From CAVRTM01 sp963696105 (GTDB taxonomy: Bacteria; Actinomycetota; Actinomycetes; Actinomycetales; Dermatophilaceae), in assembly GCA_963696105.1 (NCBI GenBank), contig CAVOIP010000005.1:1302001-1366000 (forward strand): 64,000 nt of DNA, in the 5' to 3' direction. Below, in pieces: positions 41,429 through 48,398 of this stretch. The notes beneath the pieces are model-generated. The model was not told where the DNA came from. It ran no database searches and saw only the letters and a program-made list of their open reading frames with translations. The stretch's first letter is position 1. Every line of letters begins with the position of its first letter. The position numbers and the translations under genes are program-made.

Positions 41429-42790
41429 ATGATCGAATCGTTGGGGCGGGTGTTGTCCGACGTGCAAGCCGTCCTGGCCGAGGTGGCCGACTCCATGTCC
41501 GACGGGGGATCGGCTGTGGGTGGTGCCGCGCGGTCCGGGGCTGATGTGCAGTCCCGGGCGGATGGGTGGGCGCAGGTGGTCCTGGCCTCGCAGCGGGTGA
41601 TCAACGCGGCGTCGGCGGTGCAGGCGGTGGCGCTGGCCGGGGTCGCTGCCCTGGACGAGGTGCGAAGCCCGGACGGGTCATGGGTGGGGGTGCAGCAGCC
41701 GCCGGGGTTCGTGGGCGAGTTCGCGGCGGTGACGGTCGCGCCGATGTTGGGACTGACCTCTCGTGGTGCGGAGGACCGGGTGCAGACCGCGGCGGCGCTG
41801 GTCTCCCGGTTGCCGGGGACGTTGGCGGCGATGGGCGCCGGTGAGCTGGACTCCTGGCGGGCTTCGATCATCGCCACTGAGACGGCCGAGGCCACCGCGG
41901 CGGGGTGCGCGCGGGTGGAGGCGGTGATCCTGCCCAAGGTGTGCTCGGAGACCGCCGGGAAGGTGCGGGCTCGCACGAGGCGGGCGTTGGCGCGGGTGGA
42001 CGCCGAGGCGGTGCGCATCCGGGCGGCCAAGGCGCTGCTGGGCCGGTCGGTGCGGGTCTTTCCCCATCACGTGGTCGGGCTCTCCGAGTGGGTGGCGGTG
42101 CTGCCGGCGCACGAGTCGGCGCTGTGCAAGGCGGCGGTGGAGGAGCACGCGGCCGCGTTGCAGCGTGAGGATCCGGACCTGTGCATGGACCAGGCCCGCG
42201 CCGATGCGCTGGTGGACCTGGTGCTGGCCCGGGTCCAGGTGACCACGACAGTCGAGCTGGGCATCCCGGTGCAGACCCTGACCACGGACCTGCCGGTGGA
42301 CCAGATGCCCACCGATGAGGACGGGGTGGTGGTCGGCCCGTCCTGGCGGCAGGTCTGCGCCATGGGCTATGAGATCGCCGGGGTCGGGGTGATCCCCGGG
42401 GACGTGGTGGCCGGGATCTGTGCCCGGTTCGACACCCGGGTCCGGCGGGTGCTGCTCGATGAAGCCACCGGCACGACCGCGGAGACGGGGTCGACCGGCT
42501 ACCAGCCACCGGCGCGGGTGCGCCGGTTCGTGACCACGCGGGACGGGCACTGCCGGGCACCGGGCTGCGCCCGGGCGGCCCGGTTCTGCGACCTGGACCA
42601 CGTCGTCGCCTGGCCGGTCGGCCCGACGAAGGCCGAGAACCTGCTCACGCTGTGCCGGCGACATCACCGGATGAAGCACCAGACCCGCTGGCAGGTGGTG
42701 ATGACCCGCGACGGGGTCTGCACCTGGACCGACCCCTTCGGCCAGGACTACATCACCCACCCGGTCGACCGCTTCCGGCTCGCTGCCTGA
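41429..42790 (+). CDS. DUF222/HNH endonuclease (13E12 repeat family)
   Basis: 453 residues from the ATG at 41429; an upstream in-frame start at 41375 precedes the promoter hexamer and is less likely. DUF222 region covers about 30-330 (VLASQRVINAASAVQAVALAGVAALDEV; TARTRRALARVDAEAVRIRAAKA-like helices). C-terminal HNH domain: RDGHCRAPGCARAARFCDLDHVVAWPVG and TLCRRHHRMKHQT, with the CxxC, DH and HH residues for zinc and metal. These genes occur in many copies in actinobacteria and may be mobile or homing-like; no inverted ends or target duplication were seen. Confidence 0.92.
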   Translation: MIESLGRVLSDVQAVLAEVADSMSDGGSAVGGAARSGADVQSRADGWAQVVLASQRVINAASAVQAVALAGVAALDEVRSPDGSWVGVQQPPGFVGEFAAVTVAPMLGLTSRGAEDRVQTAAALVSRLPGTLAAMGAGELDSWRASIIATETAEATAAGCARVEAVILPKVCSETAGKVRARTRRALARVDAEAVRIRAAKALLGRSVRVFPHHVVGLSEWVAVLPAHESALCKAAVEEHAAALQREDPDLCMDQARADALVDLVLARVQVTTTVELGIPVQTLTTDLPVDQMPTDEDGVVVGPSWRQVCAMGYEIAGVGVIPGDVVAGICARFDTRVRRVLLDEATGTTAETGSTGYQPPARVRRFVTTRDGHCRAPGCARAARFCDLDHVVAWPVGPTKAENLLTLCRRHHRMKHQTRWQVVMTRDGVCTWTDPFGQDYITHPVDRFRLAA

Positions 42791-42801
42791 GCCGGGCGGC
42801 C

Positions 42802-42816
42802 CGAGCAGCGTGCTCG
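42802..42816. terminator. short hairpin between convergent HNH and E2 genes
   Basis: CGAGCA-GCG-TGCTCG, six pairs and a 3-nt loop, filling most of the 26-bp gap. It could serve both strands; weak without a T-run. Confidence 0.4.
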
Positions 42817-44262
42817 CTACAGGGCTGCGAGCAGGGCGACCGGTCGCTCGACGCCGTCGGCCACGAACCTCAGGAAGCCCCCGGCCGTGCCGCCGTCGCA
42901 GACCCGGTGGTCGAAGGTGAACGACAGCTGGGTCACCTTCCGCAACGCGAGCTGGCCCTGGTGTGCCCACGGCCTGTCGATGATCCGCCCCACGCCGAGC
43001 ATGGCGGCCTCGGGGTGGTTGAGGATCGGCGTGGAGCCGTCGACACCGAAGACGCCGTAGTTGTTCAACGTGAACGTCCCTCCGGTCATCTGCGCGGGCG
43101 TCAGCGCACCCCGCCGGGCGAGGTCGGTGAGCTCACGCAGCGCGCCGGCCAGCTCCGTGGTCGTCATCGAGCCGGCGTCGTGGACCACCGGTACGACGAG
43201 CCCGCGCGGCGACTGCGCGGCGAAGCCCAGGTGGATCCGGCCCAGTTGCACGATCTCCTCGCGCTCGGTGTCGACGCGGGCGTTCAGCTCGGGGAAGCGG
43301 CGCAGGCCGGCCACCACGATCCGCGCCATCAGCGCGAGGACGCCGATGCCGGCCTCCGGGTCCGCCGCCCGGATCGCGTCCTTGGCCTCCATCAGCGCGG
43401 TCGCGTCGGCGTCGACCCAGGTGGTCGCGTCCGGGATCTCCCGACGGCTGGTGGTCATCCGGTCGGCGATGGTCCGGCGCACTCCGCGCAACGGGATGTG
43501 CAGGTCGTCTGCGGACCCGGTCGGCCGCGCCACGGCGACGACGGGCGCGGGAGCCGGCACGGGGTCTGTGCCGAGGTCCCCAGTTGCGGGTGTGCGCACG
43601 GGGGAGGCCTCCGACGCCTGGGCGATCGCCGCCTCGATGTCGCGGCGGCGCAGGATCTCGTCCGGGGCGGCGGGGGTGAGCTGCGACAGGTCGATCCCGT
43701 GGTCGCGGGCCAGGCGCCGCACGATCGGCGAGATGACCTGGACCGCCCGTGGTCCAGGGGTGTGTGCCGCAGGGGCCGATGCGGTGGGGGTCGCAGTGGT
43801 GGGAGCCGCTGCGGTGGACCCACCGACGCGCCGACGCCGGGTCCGCTTGGCCTCGGCGGTGCCGTAGCCGATGAGCACGGCGCCGGATCCGGCCTGCTCC
43901 TCCTTGCGGTACTGCGCGAGGGCCGCCGGCTCATCCCCGACAGGAGCCGGGGTGGGAGTCAGTGTCCCGGCGGAGCCGACGGAGGCGGCCGAGGCGGCCG
44001 AGTCGGCGGTCGCCACCGACAGCAGCGGCGACCCGACGGCCAGCAGCTGGCCCGGCTCGCCGTACAGCTGGTGCACCCGTCCGGCGTGCGGGCAGGGGAG
44101 GTCCACAGTGGCCTTGGCGGTCTCGACCGTGACGACGACCTGGTCGACGGTGACCTCGTCACCGACGGCGACGTGCCACTCCATCACCTCCGCCTCGGTG
44201 AGCCCCTCGCCGAGGTCGGGCAGCAGGAAGACGGCGGGGGAGGCCACGGTCGCCACGCTCAC
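42817..44262 (-). CDS. bkdC: branched-chain 2-oxoacid dehydrogenase E2 (lipoamide acyltransferase)
   Basis: 481 residues from the GTG at 44262 with GGAGGT 5 nt upstream, overlapping the E1beta stop by 4 nt. One lipoyl domain (5-85) with the modified lysine K50 in VETAKATV; an Ala/Thr/Pro linker; a peripheral-subunit-binding domain (ISPIVRRLARDHGIDLSQL) near 170; and the catalytic domain ending in LSFTFDHRVCDGGTAGGFLRF, with the HxxxDG active site. Transfers the acyl group to CoA in valine, leucine and isoleucine breakdown or supplies branched-chain primers. Mycobacterial homologs (Rv2495c) were once annotated as pyruvate dehydrogenase. Confidence 0.92.
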   Translation of the reverse strand: MSVATVASPAVFLLPDLGEGLTEAEVMEWHVAVGDEVTVDQVVVTVETAKATVDLPCPHAGRVHQLYGEPGQLLAVGSPLLSVATADSAASAASVGSAGTLTPTPAPVGDEPAALAQYRKEEQAGSGAVLIGYGTAEAKRTRRRRVGGSTAAAPTTATPTASAPAAHTPGPRAVQVISPIVRRLARDHGIDLSQLTPAAPDEILRRRDIEAAIAQASEASPVRTPATGDLGTDPVPAPAPVVAVARPTGSADDLHIPLRGVRRTIADRMTTSRREIPDATTWVDADATALMEAKDAIRAADPEAGIGVLALMARIVVAGLRRFPELNARVDTEREEIVQLGRIHLGFAAQSPRGLVVPVVHDAGSMTTTELAGALRELTDLARRGALTPAQMTGGTFTLNNYGVFGVDGSTPILNHPEAAMLGVGRIIDRPWAHQGQLALRKVTQLSFTFDHRVCDGGTAGGFLRFVADGVERPVALLAAL

Positions 44263-45278
44263 GCGGCACCTCCGGCGACGAAGCGCAGGTCCGGCGCGTC
44301 GTCCCACTGCAGCCGTCCGATGGCGTCCAGCACGCGGTCGACACCGGGCAGGTGCACGTGCTCGAGCTTGGGCGCGGGGTAGGGGACGTCCAGCCCGCTG
44401 ACCCGCAGCACCGGCGCGTGCAGGGCGTGGAAGGCGCGCTCCTGCACGCGGGAGGCGATCTCGGCGCCCACCCCGCCGAAGCCCTGTGCCTCCTGGATCA
44501 CCACGCACCGCCCGGTACGCCGCACCGACGCCACGACCGTCTCGTCGTCGAACGGCACGATGGTGCGCAGGTCGACCACCTCGACGTCCCAGCCCTCGTC
44601 CCTGGCGGCCTCGGCCGCCTCGAGGGCGACCGGCACGCTGGGGCCGTACGCCACGAGCGTGACGTCGCGGCCCTCGCGCCGTACCGCTGCGGTGCCGAAC
44701 GGCGCGGCGCTGACGGGCAGCTCGACCTCGGACTTGCTCCAGTACAGCCGCTTGGGCTCCATGAAGATCACGGGGTCCGGGTCGGCGATGGCCTCGCGCA
44801 GCAGCGAGTACGCGTCCTCGACCGTGGCCGGCGTGACCACCTTGAGACCGGGAGTGTGCGCGTAGTAGGCCTCGCTGGAGTCGCAGTGGTGCTCCACGCC
44901 GCCGATGCCCCCGGCGTACGGCACGCGGATCACGATCGGCAGGGAGACGGCGCCACGGGTGCGGTTGCGCATCTTGGCGACGTGCGAGGCGATCTGCTCG
45001 AAGGCGGGGTAGGCGAACGCGTCGAACTGCATCTCGACGACCGGGCGGAACCCGGCCATCGCCATGCCGACGGCGAAGCCCACGATGCCGGACTCGGCCA
45101 GCGGGGTGTCGAAGCAGCGCTCCTCGCCGAAGTCGCGGGCCAGTCCGTCGGTCACCCGGAAGACGCCGCCGAGCGTGCCGACGTCCTCGCCGAAGACGAG
45201 CACGTCCTCGTCGGCGGTCATCGCGTCGCGCAGGGCGCGGTTGAGCGCCCCGGCCATGGTCACGGTCGCGGCGGCCAT
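44259..45278 (-). CDS. bkdB: branched-chain 2-oxoacid dehydrogenase E1 beta
   Basis: 339 residues from the ATG at 45278. Transketolase pyrimidine and C-terminal domains: VLVFGEDVGTLGGVFRVTDGL, CFDTPLAESGIVGFAVGMAMAG, RVPYAGGIGGVEHHCDSSEAYYAHTPGLKVV, FMEPKRLYWSKSEVELP and CVVIQEAQGFGGVGAEIAS. It pairs with E1alpha to form the ThDP-dependent decarboxylase. It begins in the stop of E1alpha (TGATG) and ends overlapping E2 (GTGA), so all three subunits are translationally coupled. Confidence 0.94.
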   Translation of the reverse strand: MAAATVTMAGALNRALRDAMTADEDVLVFGEDVGTLGGVFRVTDGLARDFGEERCFDTPLAESGIVGFAVGMAMAGFRPVVEMQFDAFAYPAFEQIASHVAKMRNRTRGAVSLPIVIRVPYAGGIGGVEHHCDSSEAYYAHTPGLKVVTPATVEDAYSLLREAIADPDPVIFMEPKRLYWSKSEVELPVSAAPFGTAAVRREGRDVTLVAYGPSVPVALEAAEAARDEGWDVEVVDLRTIVPFDDETVVASVRRTGRCVVIQEAQGFGGVGAEIASRVQERAFHALHAPVLRVSGLDVPYPAPKLEHVHLPGVDRVLDAIGRLQWDDAPDLRFVAGGAA

Positions 45279-46465
45279 CAGCGGCTCTCCTTCTGCGTGG
45301 CCGGGGCGTCGGCGGAGTCGGCCTCCGCCTCCAGCTCGGCCTGGACCTGGGCGCGCTGCTCCAGCAGCTGCGGTGTGGGGGTGGCGTAGACGTGGTCGAA
45401 CAACGACAGCGGGTCGACCTCGACGTCGGCGTTCATGCGGGTGCGGACGTCCGCGGCGAGCGCCTCGGACTCCGCTGCCACCCGCGCGACGGCGTCGTCG
45501 TCCAGCAGGCTCTGCCCGCGCAGGTAGGTCTCGAGCCGGGCGATCGGGTCGCGCGCCAGCCAGCCCGTGACCTCCGCCTCGTCGCGGTAGCGCGTCGCGT
45601 CATCGGCGTTGGTGTGGGCGTCGAGGCGGTAGGTGTGCAGCTCGACGAGCACCGGTCCCTCACCCGCACGGGCATGCGCCACGGCCTTGTTCACCACGGC
45701 GAGGACGGCCATGGGGTCGTTGCCGTCGACCTGCTCCGAGGCGACGCCGTAGCCGATCCCCTTGTAGGACAGCGACGGGGCCGCGGTCTGCTTCGAGAGC
45801 GGCACGCTGATGGCGTAGGTGTTGTTCTGGACGACGAACACGACCGGCGCCTTGAACACGGCCGCGAAGTTGAGCGCCTCGTGGAAGTCGCCCTCGCTGG
45901 TCGCGCCGTCGCCGACGAACGCCAGCGCCACCGAGCCGCGGCCCTTGCGCGACTCACCGTGGGCCAGTCCAGCAGCGTGCACGAGCTGCGTGGCCAGCGG
46001 CGTGCACTGCGGCGCGGTCCTCGTCGCCATCGGGTCGTAGCCGCAGTGGGCGTCACCACGCAGCAGGGTCAGGACCTCGATCGGGTCGATGCCGCGGGTG
46101 ACCAGCGCGACCGACTCGCGGTACGTCGGGAAGGCCCAGTCGCCGGGCTCCAGCGCCAGCATCGCGCCGACCTGGCAGGCCTCCTGGCCGCGCGAGGACG
46201 GGTAGACCGCAAGGCGTCCCTGCTTGGTGAGCGCCGTGGCCTGGACGTCGAAGCGCCGGCCGATGACCATGCGGCGGTAGGCCTCGAGCAGCTGCTCGGG
46301 CGCCGGCTCGGCGTAGTCGTCGACGATCGTCTGCACGCGCTCGCCGGCGTCGTTGAGGAACCGGACCGGCAGCGGTGCCGGGAGCAGTCCGCGCGAGAAC
46401 GGCGCGTCCGTCGTGCCGGTCGTGACGCTGGTGGTGGTGCCTGGCTCGCTGGTGTGCGTCGTCAT
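45278..46465 (-). CDS. bkdA: branched-chain 2-oxoacid dehydrogenase E1 alpha
   Basis: 395 residues from the ATG at 46465 with AGGAGG upstream. ThDP-binding motif VALAFVGDGATSEGDFHEALNFAAVFKAPVVFVVQNN (GDG...NN). Other E1alpha features: SSRGQEACQVGAMLALEPGDWAFPTYRE and HTYRLDAHTNADDATRYRD, the loop phosphorylated in eukaryotes. First gene of bkdABC. Divergent from the Lrp-type regulator with a 106-bp spacer that should hold both promoters. Confidence 0.94.
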   Translation of the reverse strand: MTTHTSEPGTTTSVTTGTTDAPFSRGLLPAPLPVRFLNDAGERVQTIVDDYAEPAPEQLLEAYRRMVIGRRFDVQATALTKQGRLAVYPSSRGQEACQVGAMLALEPGDWAFPTYRESVALVTRGIDPIEVLTLLRGDAHCGYDPMATRTAPQCTPLATQLVHAAGLAHGESRKGRGSVALAFVGDGATSEGDFHEALNFAAVFKAPVVFVVQNNTYAISVPLSKQTAAPSLSYKGIGYGVASEQVDGNDPMAVLAVVNKAVAHARAGEGPVLVELHTYRLDAHTNADDATRYRDEAEVTGWLARDPIARLETYLRGQSLLDDDAVARVAAESEALAADVRTRMNADVEVDPLSLFDHVYATPTPQLLEQRAQVQAELEAEADSADAPATQKESR

Positions 46466-46571
46466 CGAAGCGGTCGACCTCCTGGGCGATGTGTTCCCAG
46501 ATCGTGGCCGAACCGGTCATGCGACACAATGGCCGCGGCAAACCAGAGACGAACGGCCACCAGGAGCAGGA

Positions 46572-47081
46572 ATGCCGGACCAGACGTCCAACGACGAGCG
46601 CACCTCCGACGGCCGCCCCGGACGCTCGGCACGCCCGCTGGACGACGCCGACCGGCGCATCCTCGGCGAGCTGGTGCGCGACGCCCGCACCTCCATCCGC
46701 ACGTTGGCCGAGCGCATCCACGTCTCCCGCGCCAACGCCTACGCGCGGGTCGACCGGCTGCTCGCCGACGGCGTCATCACCGGCTTCTCCGCGCGGATCT
46801 CCCCCGAGCGCGCGGGTCTCGGCACGTCGGCGTACGTGAGCCTGTCGATCGAGCAGAACTCGTGGCGCGAGGTGTCAGCGCGCCTGCGCGAGCTGCCCTT
46901 CGTCGAGCACGCCGCCATGCTCGGGGCCGACTTCGACGTGCTCGTCCTGGTCCGGGCGCCGGACAACGCCGCGCTGCGGGACGTGGTGCTCGAGCAGATC
47001 CAGGGCGTGCCGGGCATCAAGGCGACCCGGACGTGGCTGGTGTTCGACGAGTTCGAGGGGCGCGGCGCCGACTGGTCCTGA
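46572..47081 (+). CDS. bkdR: Lrp/AsnC family regulator, probable BkdR
   Basis: 169 residues from the ATG at 46572 with AGGAG upstream. After a ~25-residue polar tail: LDDADRRILGELVRDARTSIRTLAERIHVSRANAYARVDRLLADGVITGF (HTH) and then a RAM/ligand-binding domain (SAYVSLSIEQNSWREVSARLRELPFVEHAAMLGADFDVLVLVRA). Divergent pairing with bkdABC matches BkdR in other bacteria, an Lrp-type regulator that responds to branched-chain amino acids or their oxoacids. Activator or repressor role cannot be told. Confidence 0.9.
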   Translation: MPDQTSNDERTSDGRPGRSARPLDDADRRILGELVRDARTSIRTLAERIHVSRANAYARVDRLLADGVITGFSARISPERAGLGTSAYVSLSIEQNSWREVSARLRELPFVEHAAMLGADFDVLVLVRAPDNAALRDVVLEQIQGVPGIKATRTWLVFDEFEGRGADWS

Positions 47082-47109
47082 CGCCGCGCGCCCCCCGAGC
47101 CCGGCGCGG

Positions 47110-47388
47110 TCAGCTGACCTTGTTCAGGCCCTTGGGGTCGTGGCCGGCGGACCTGCGGTAGTACTCGGCCGCCTTGCGGGTCGCCAGCAGCCGGGCCACG
47201 CCGACGACCGCGCCGGACGCGACGGCCCAGCCGATCGCCTCCTTCCACGTGACCTCCGGGTCCTCGGGGTTCACCGGCGGCTCGTTGCCGGTGCCGAGCT
47301 TCCATGCCGAGGTCGCGAGCTTCTTGGCGAGGATGCCGGCGCCGATCGCCGCACCCGTGCCCAGGATCTTCCACACTGCTTCGCCCAC
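47110..47388 (-). CDS. DUF4235 family membrane protein
   Basis: 92 residues from a GTG at 47388 with AGGAG upstream. Pattern WKILGTGAAIGAGILAKKLATSAWKLGTGNEPPVNPEDPEVTWKEAIGWAVASGAVVGVARLLATRKAAEYYRR is that of DUF4235: an N-terminal hydrophobic segment, the NPEDP turn, and a second hydrophobic helix. Function unknown; common in actinobacteria. Convergent with bkdR. Confidence 0.9.
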   Translation of the reverse strand: MGEAVWKILGTGAAIGAGILAKKLATSAWKLGTGNEPPVNPEDPEVTWKEAIGWAVASGAVVGVARLLATRKAAEYYRRSAGHDPKGLNKVS

Positions 47389-47521
47389 GCCTGCACTCCT
47401 TGCTCGATGTCACTGGATGGTCCGTGGTGTCGACCGGTGCCGGGCGCTGCCCGGTTCCGGCGGGCCCGTCCGTCGGCCCTGCTTTCCCCGCGAGCCTGTC
47501 ACGACCCAGGGTGTACCGTCA

Positions 47522-47618
47522 TCCCAGAACGACAGGGGAGCGCCCCACAGCGCTGAGAGTGCGGTCCGCCGCAGACCCTCGAACCTGCTCCGGTTAGCAC
47601 CGGCGAAGGGAGTCGGGA
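47522..47618 (+). promoter_or_regulatory. TPP (THI-box) riboswitch
   Basis: Contains the conserved THI elements in order: ACGACAGGGGAGCGCC, GCTGAGAGTGCGG, the CCGCAGACCC return arm, CTCGAACCTG, and CCGGTTAGCACCGGCGAAGGGAGTCG. P1 pairs GAC/GTC at both ends. It lies 112 nt ahead of ykoE, which it should switch off when thiamine pyrophosphate is abundant. This also supports thiamine or HMP as the ligand of the transporter. Confidence 0.95.
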
Positions 47619-47633
47619 CATCTCAGGTGCGCT

Positions 47634-47674
47634 CTCGCCGTACCCCTCGCGGGCCGCCGCGGGGCACCGGCGAG
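47634..47674 (+). terminator. hairpin after the TPP riboswitch (candidate expression platform)
   Basis: CTCGCCG...CGCGG pairs with CCGCG...CGGCGAG around GCCG, with GTG/TA mismatches inside; roughly 16 pairs. It begins 16 nt after the aptamer and could act as a ligand-dependent terminator, or fold with the ribosome binding region of ykoE. Confidence 0.5.
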
Positions 47675-47729
47675 GACGTGCCGCATCCCCCTATGGAACT
47701 GCAGCACCACTTCCAAGGGAGCAGGGCAC

Positions 47730-48398
47730 ATGAGCACACACCACCGCACGGGCCACGCCCGCACGCCTTCGGGCCGTACGCCGCGCACCGTTCCCGCCGC
47801 CGGCCGACCGTGGTCCTGGCGGGGCATCGACCTCATCACCGCCGCCATGCTGGCGGTGGCCTTCGGCGTCGTCTTCTGGGGCTTCGACACCTTCGTCTAT
47901 CCCGCCGTCAGCGCCGCAACCACTGCCTTCCCGCCGCTGGGCGAGCTCACCCTCGGGGTGTGGCTGGTCCCCGCCGTCGTCGGCGGCCTGGTCGTACGAC
48001 GCCCGGGGGCCGCGCTGTTCACCGAGCTGGTCGCCGCCAACGTCGAGCTGTTCCTCGGCAACCGCTGGGGCGTCGCCGTCCTGCTCTCCGGGCTGCTGCA
48101 GGGCCTGGGGGTCGAGCTGGTGCTCGGTGCCGGGCGCTGGCGACGGTTCGGCGCGGCCACCGCCGTGGTCGGCGGCATCGTGTCCGCGGTGCTGGAGATC
48201 GTCTGCTACGAGTGGTGGGCCTACACACCCGACTACTCGCCCGCATGGAAGGCCGTGTACCTGCTGTGCGGCGTCCTCTCCGGTGCCGTGATCGCCGGCC
48301 TGGGCGGCTGGGCGCTGGTGCGCTACCTCGCCCGCGCCGGTGCCCTCGACGCGTTCCCGGCCGGGCAGGAAGCCCGTGAGACCGCCGCTCCCCGCTGA
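47730..48398 (+). CDS. ykoE: YkoE-type ECF transporter S component (thiamine/HMP)
   Basis: 222 residues from the ATG at 47730 with AAGGGAG upstream. After a basic tail there are about five membrane helices: IDLITAAMLAVAFGVVFWGFDTFVY, LGELTLGVWLVPAVVGGLVV, LFTELVAANVELFLGNRWGVAVLLSGLLQGLGVELV, and others. The TELVAANVELFLGNRWG and GLGVELV segments are typical of YkoE. YkoEDC imports hydroxymethylpyrimidine or thiamine precursors. The gene is under the TPP riboswitch and overlaps the ATPase/permease gene by 23 nt. Confidence 0.93.
   Translation: MSTHHRTGHARTPSGRTPRTVPAAGRPWSWRGIDLITAAMLAVAFGVVFWGFDTFVYPAVSAATTAFPPLGELTLGVWLVPAVVGGLVVRRPGAALFTELVAANVELFLGNRWGVAVLLSGLLQGLGVELVLGAGRWRRFGAATAVVGGIVSAVLEIVCYEWWAYTPDYSPAWKAVYLLCGVLSGAVIAGLGGWALVRYLARAGALDAFPAGQEARETAAPR

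Noticed and set aside
41429..42790. HNH gene as part of an insertion sequence
   Set aside because: No terminal inverted repeats, target duplication or transposase was found around it.
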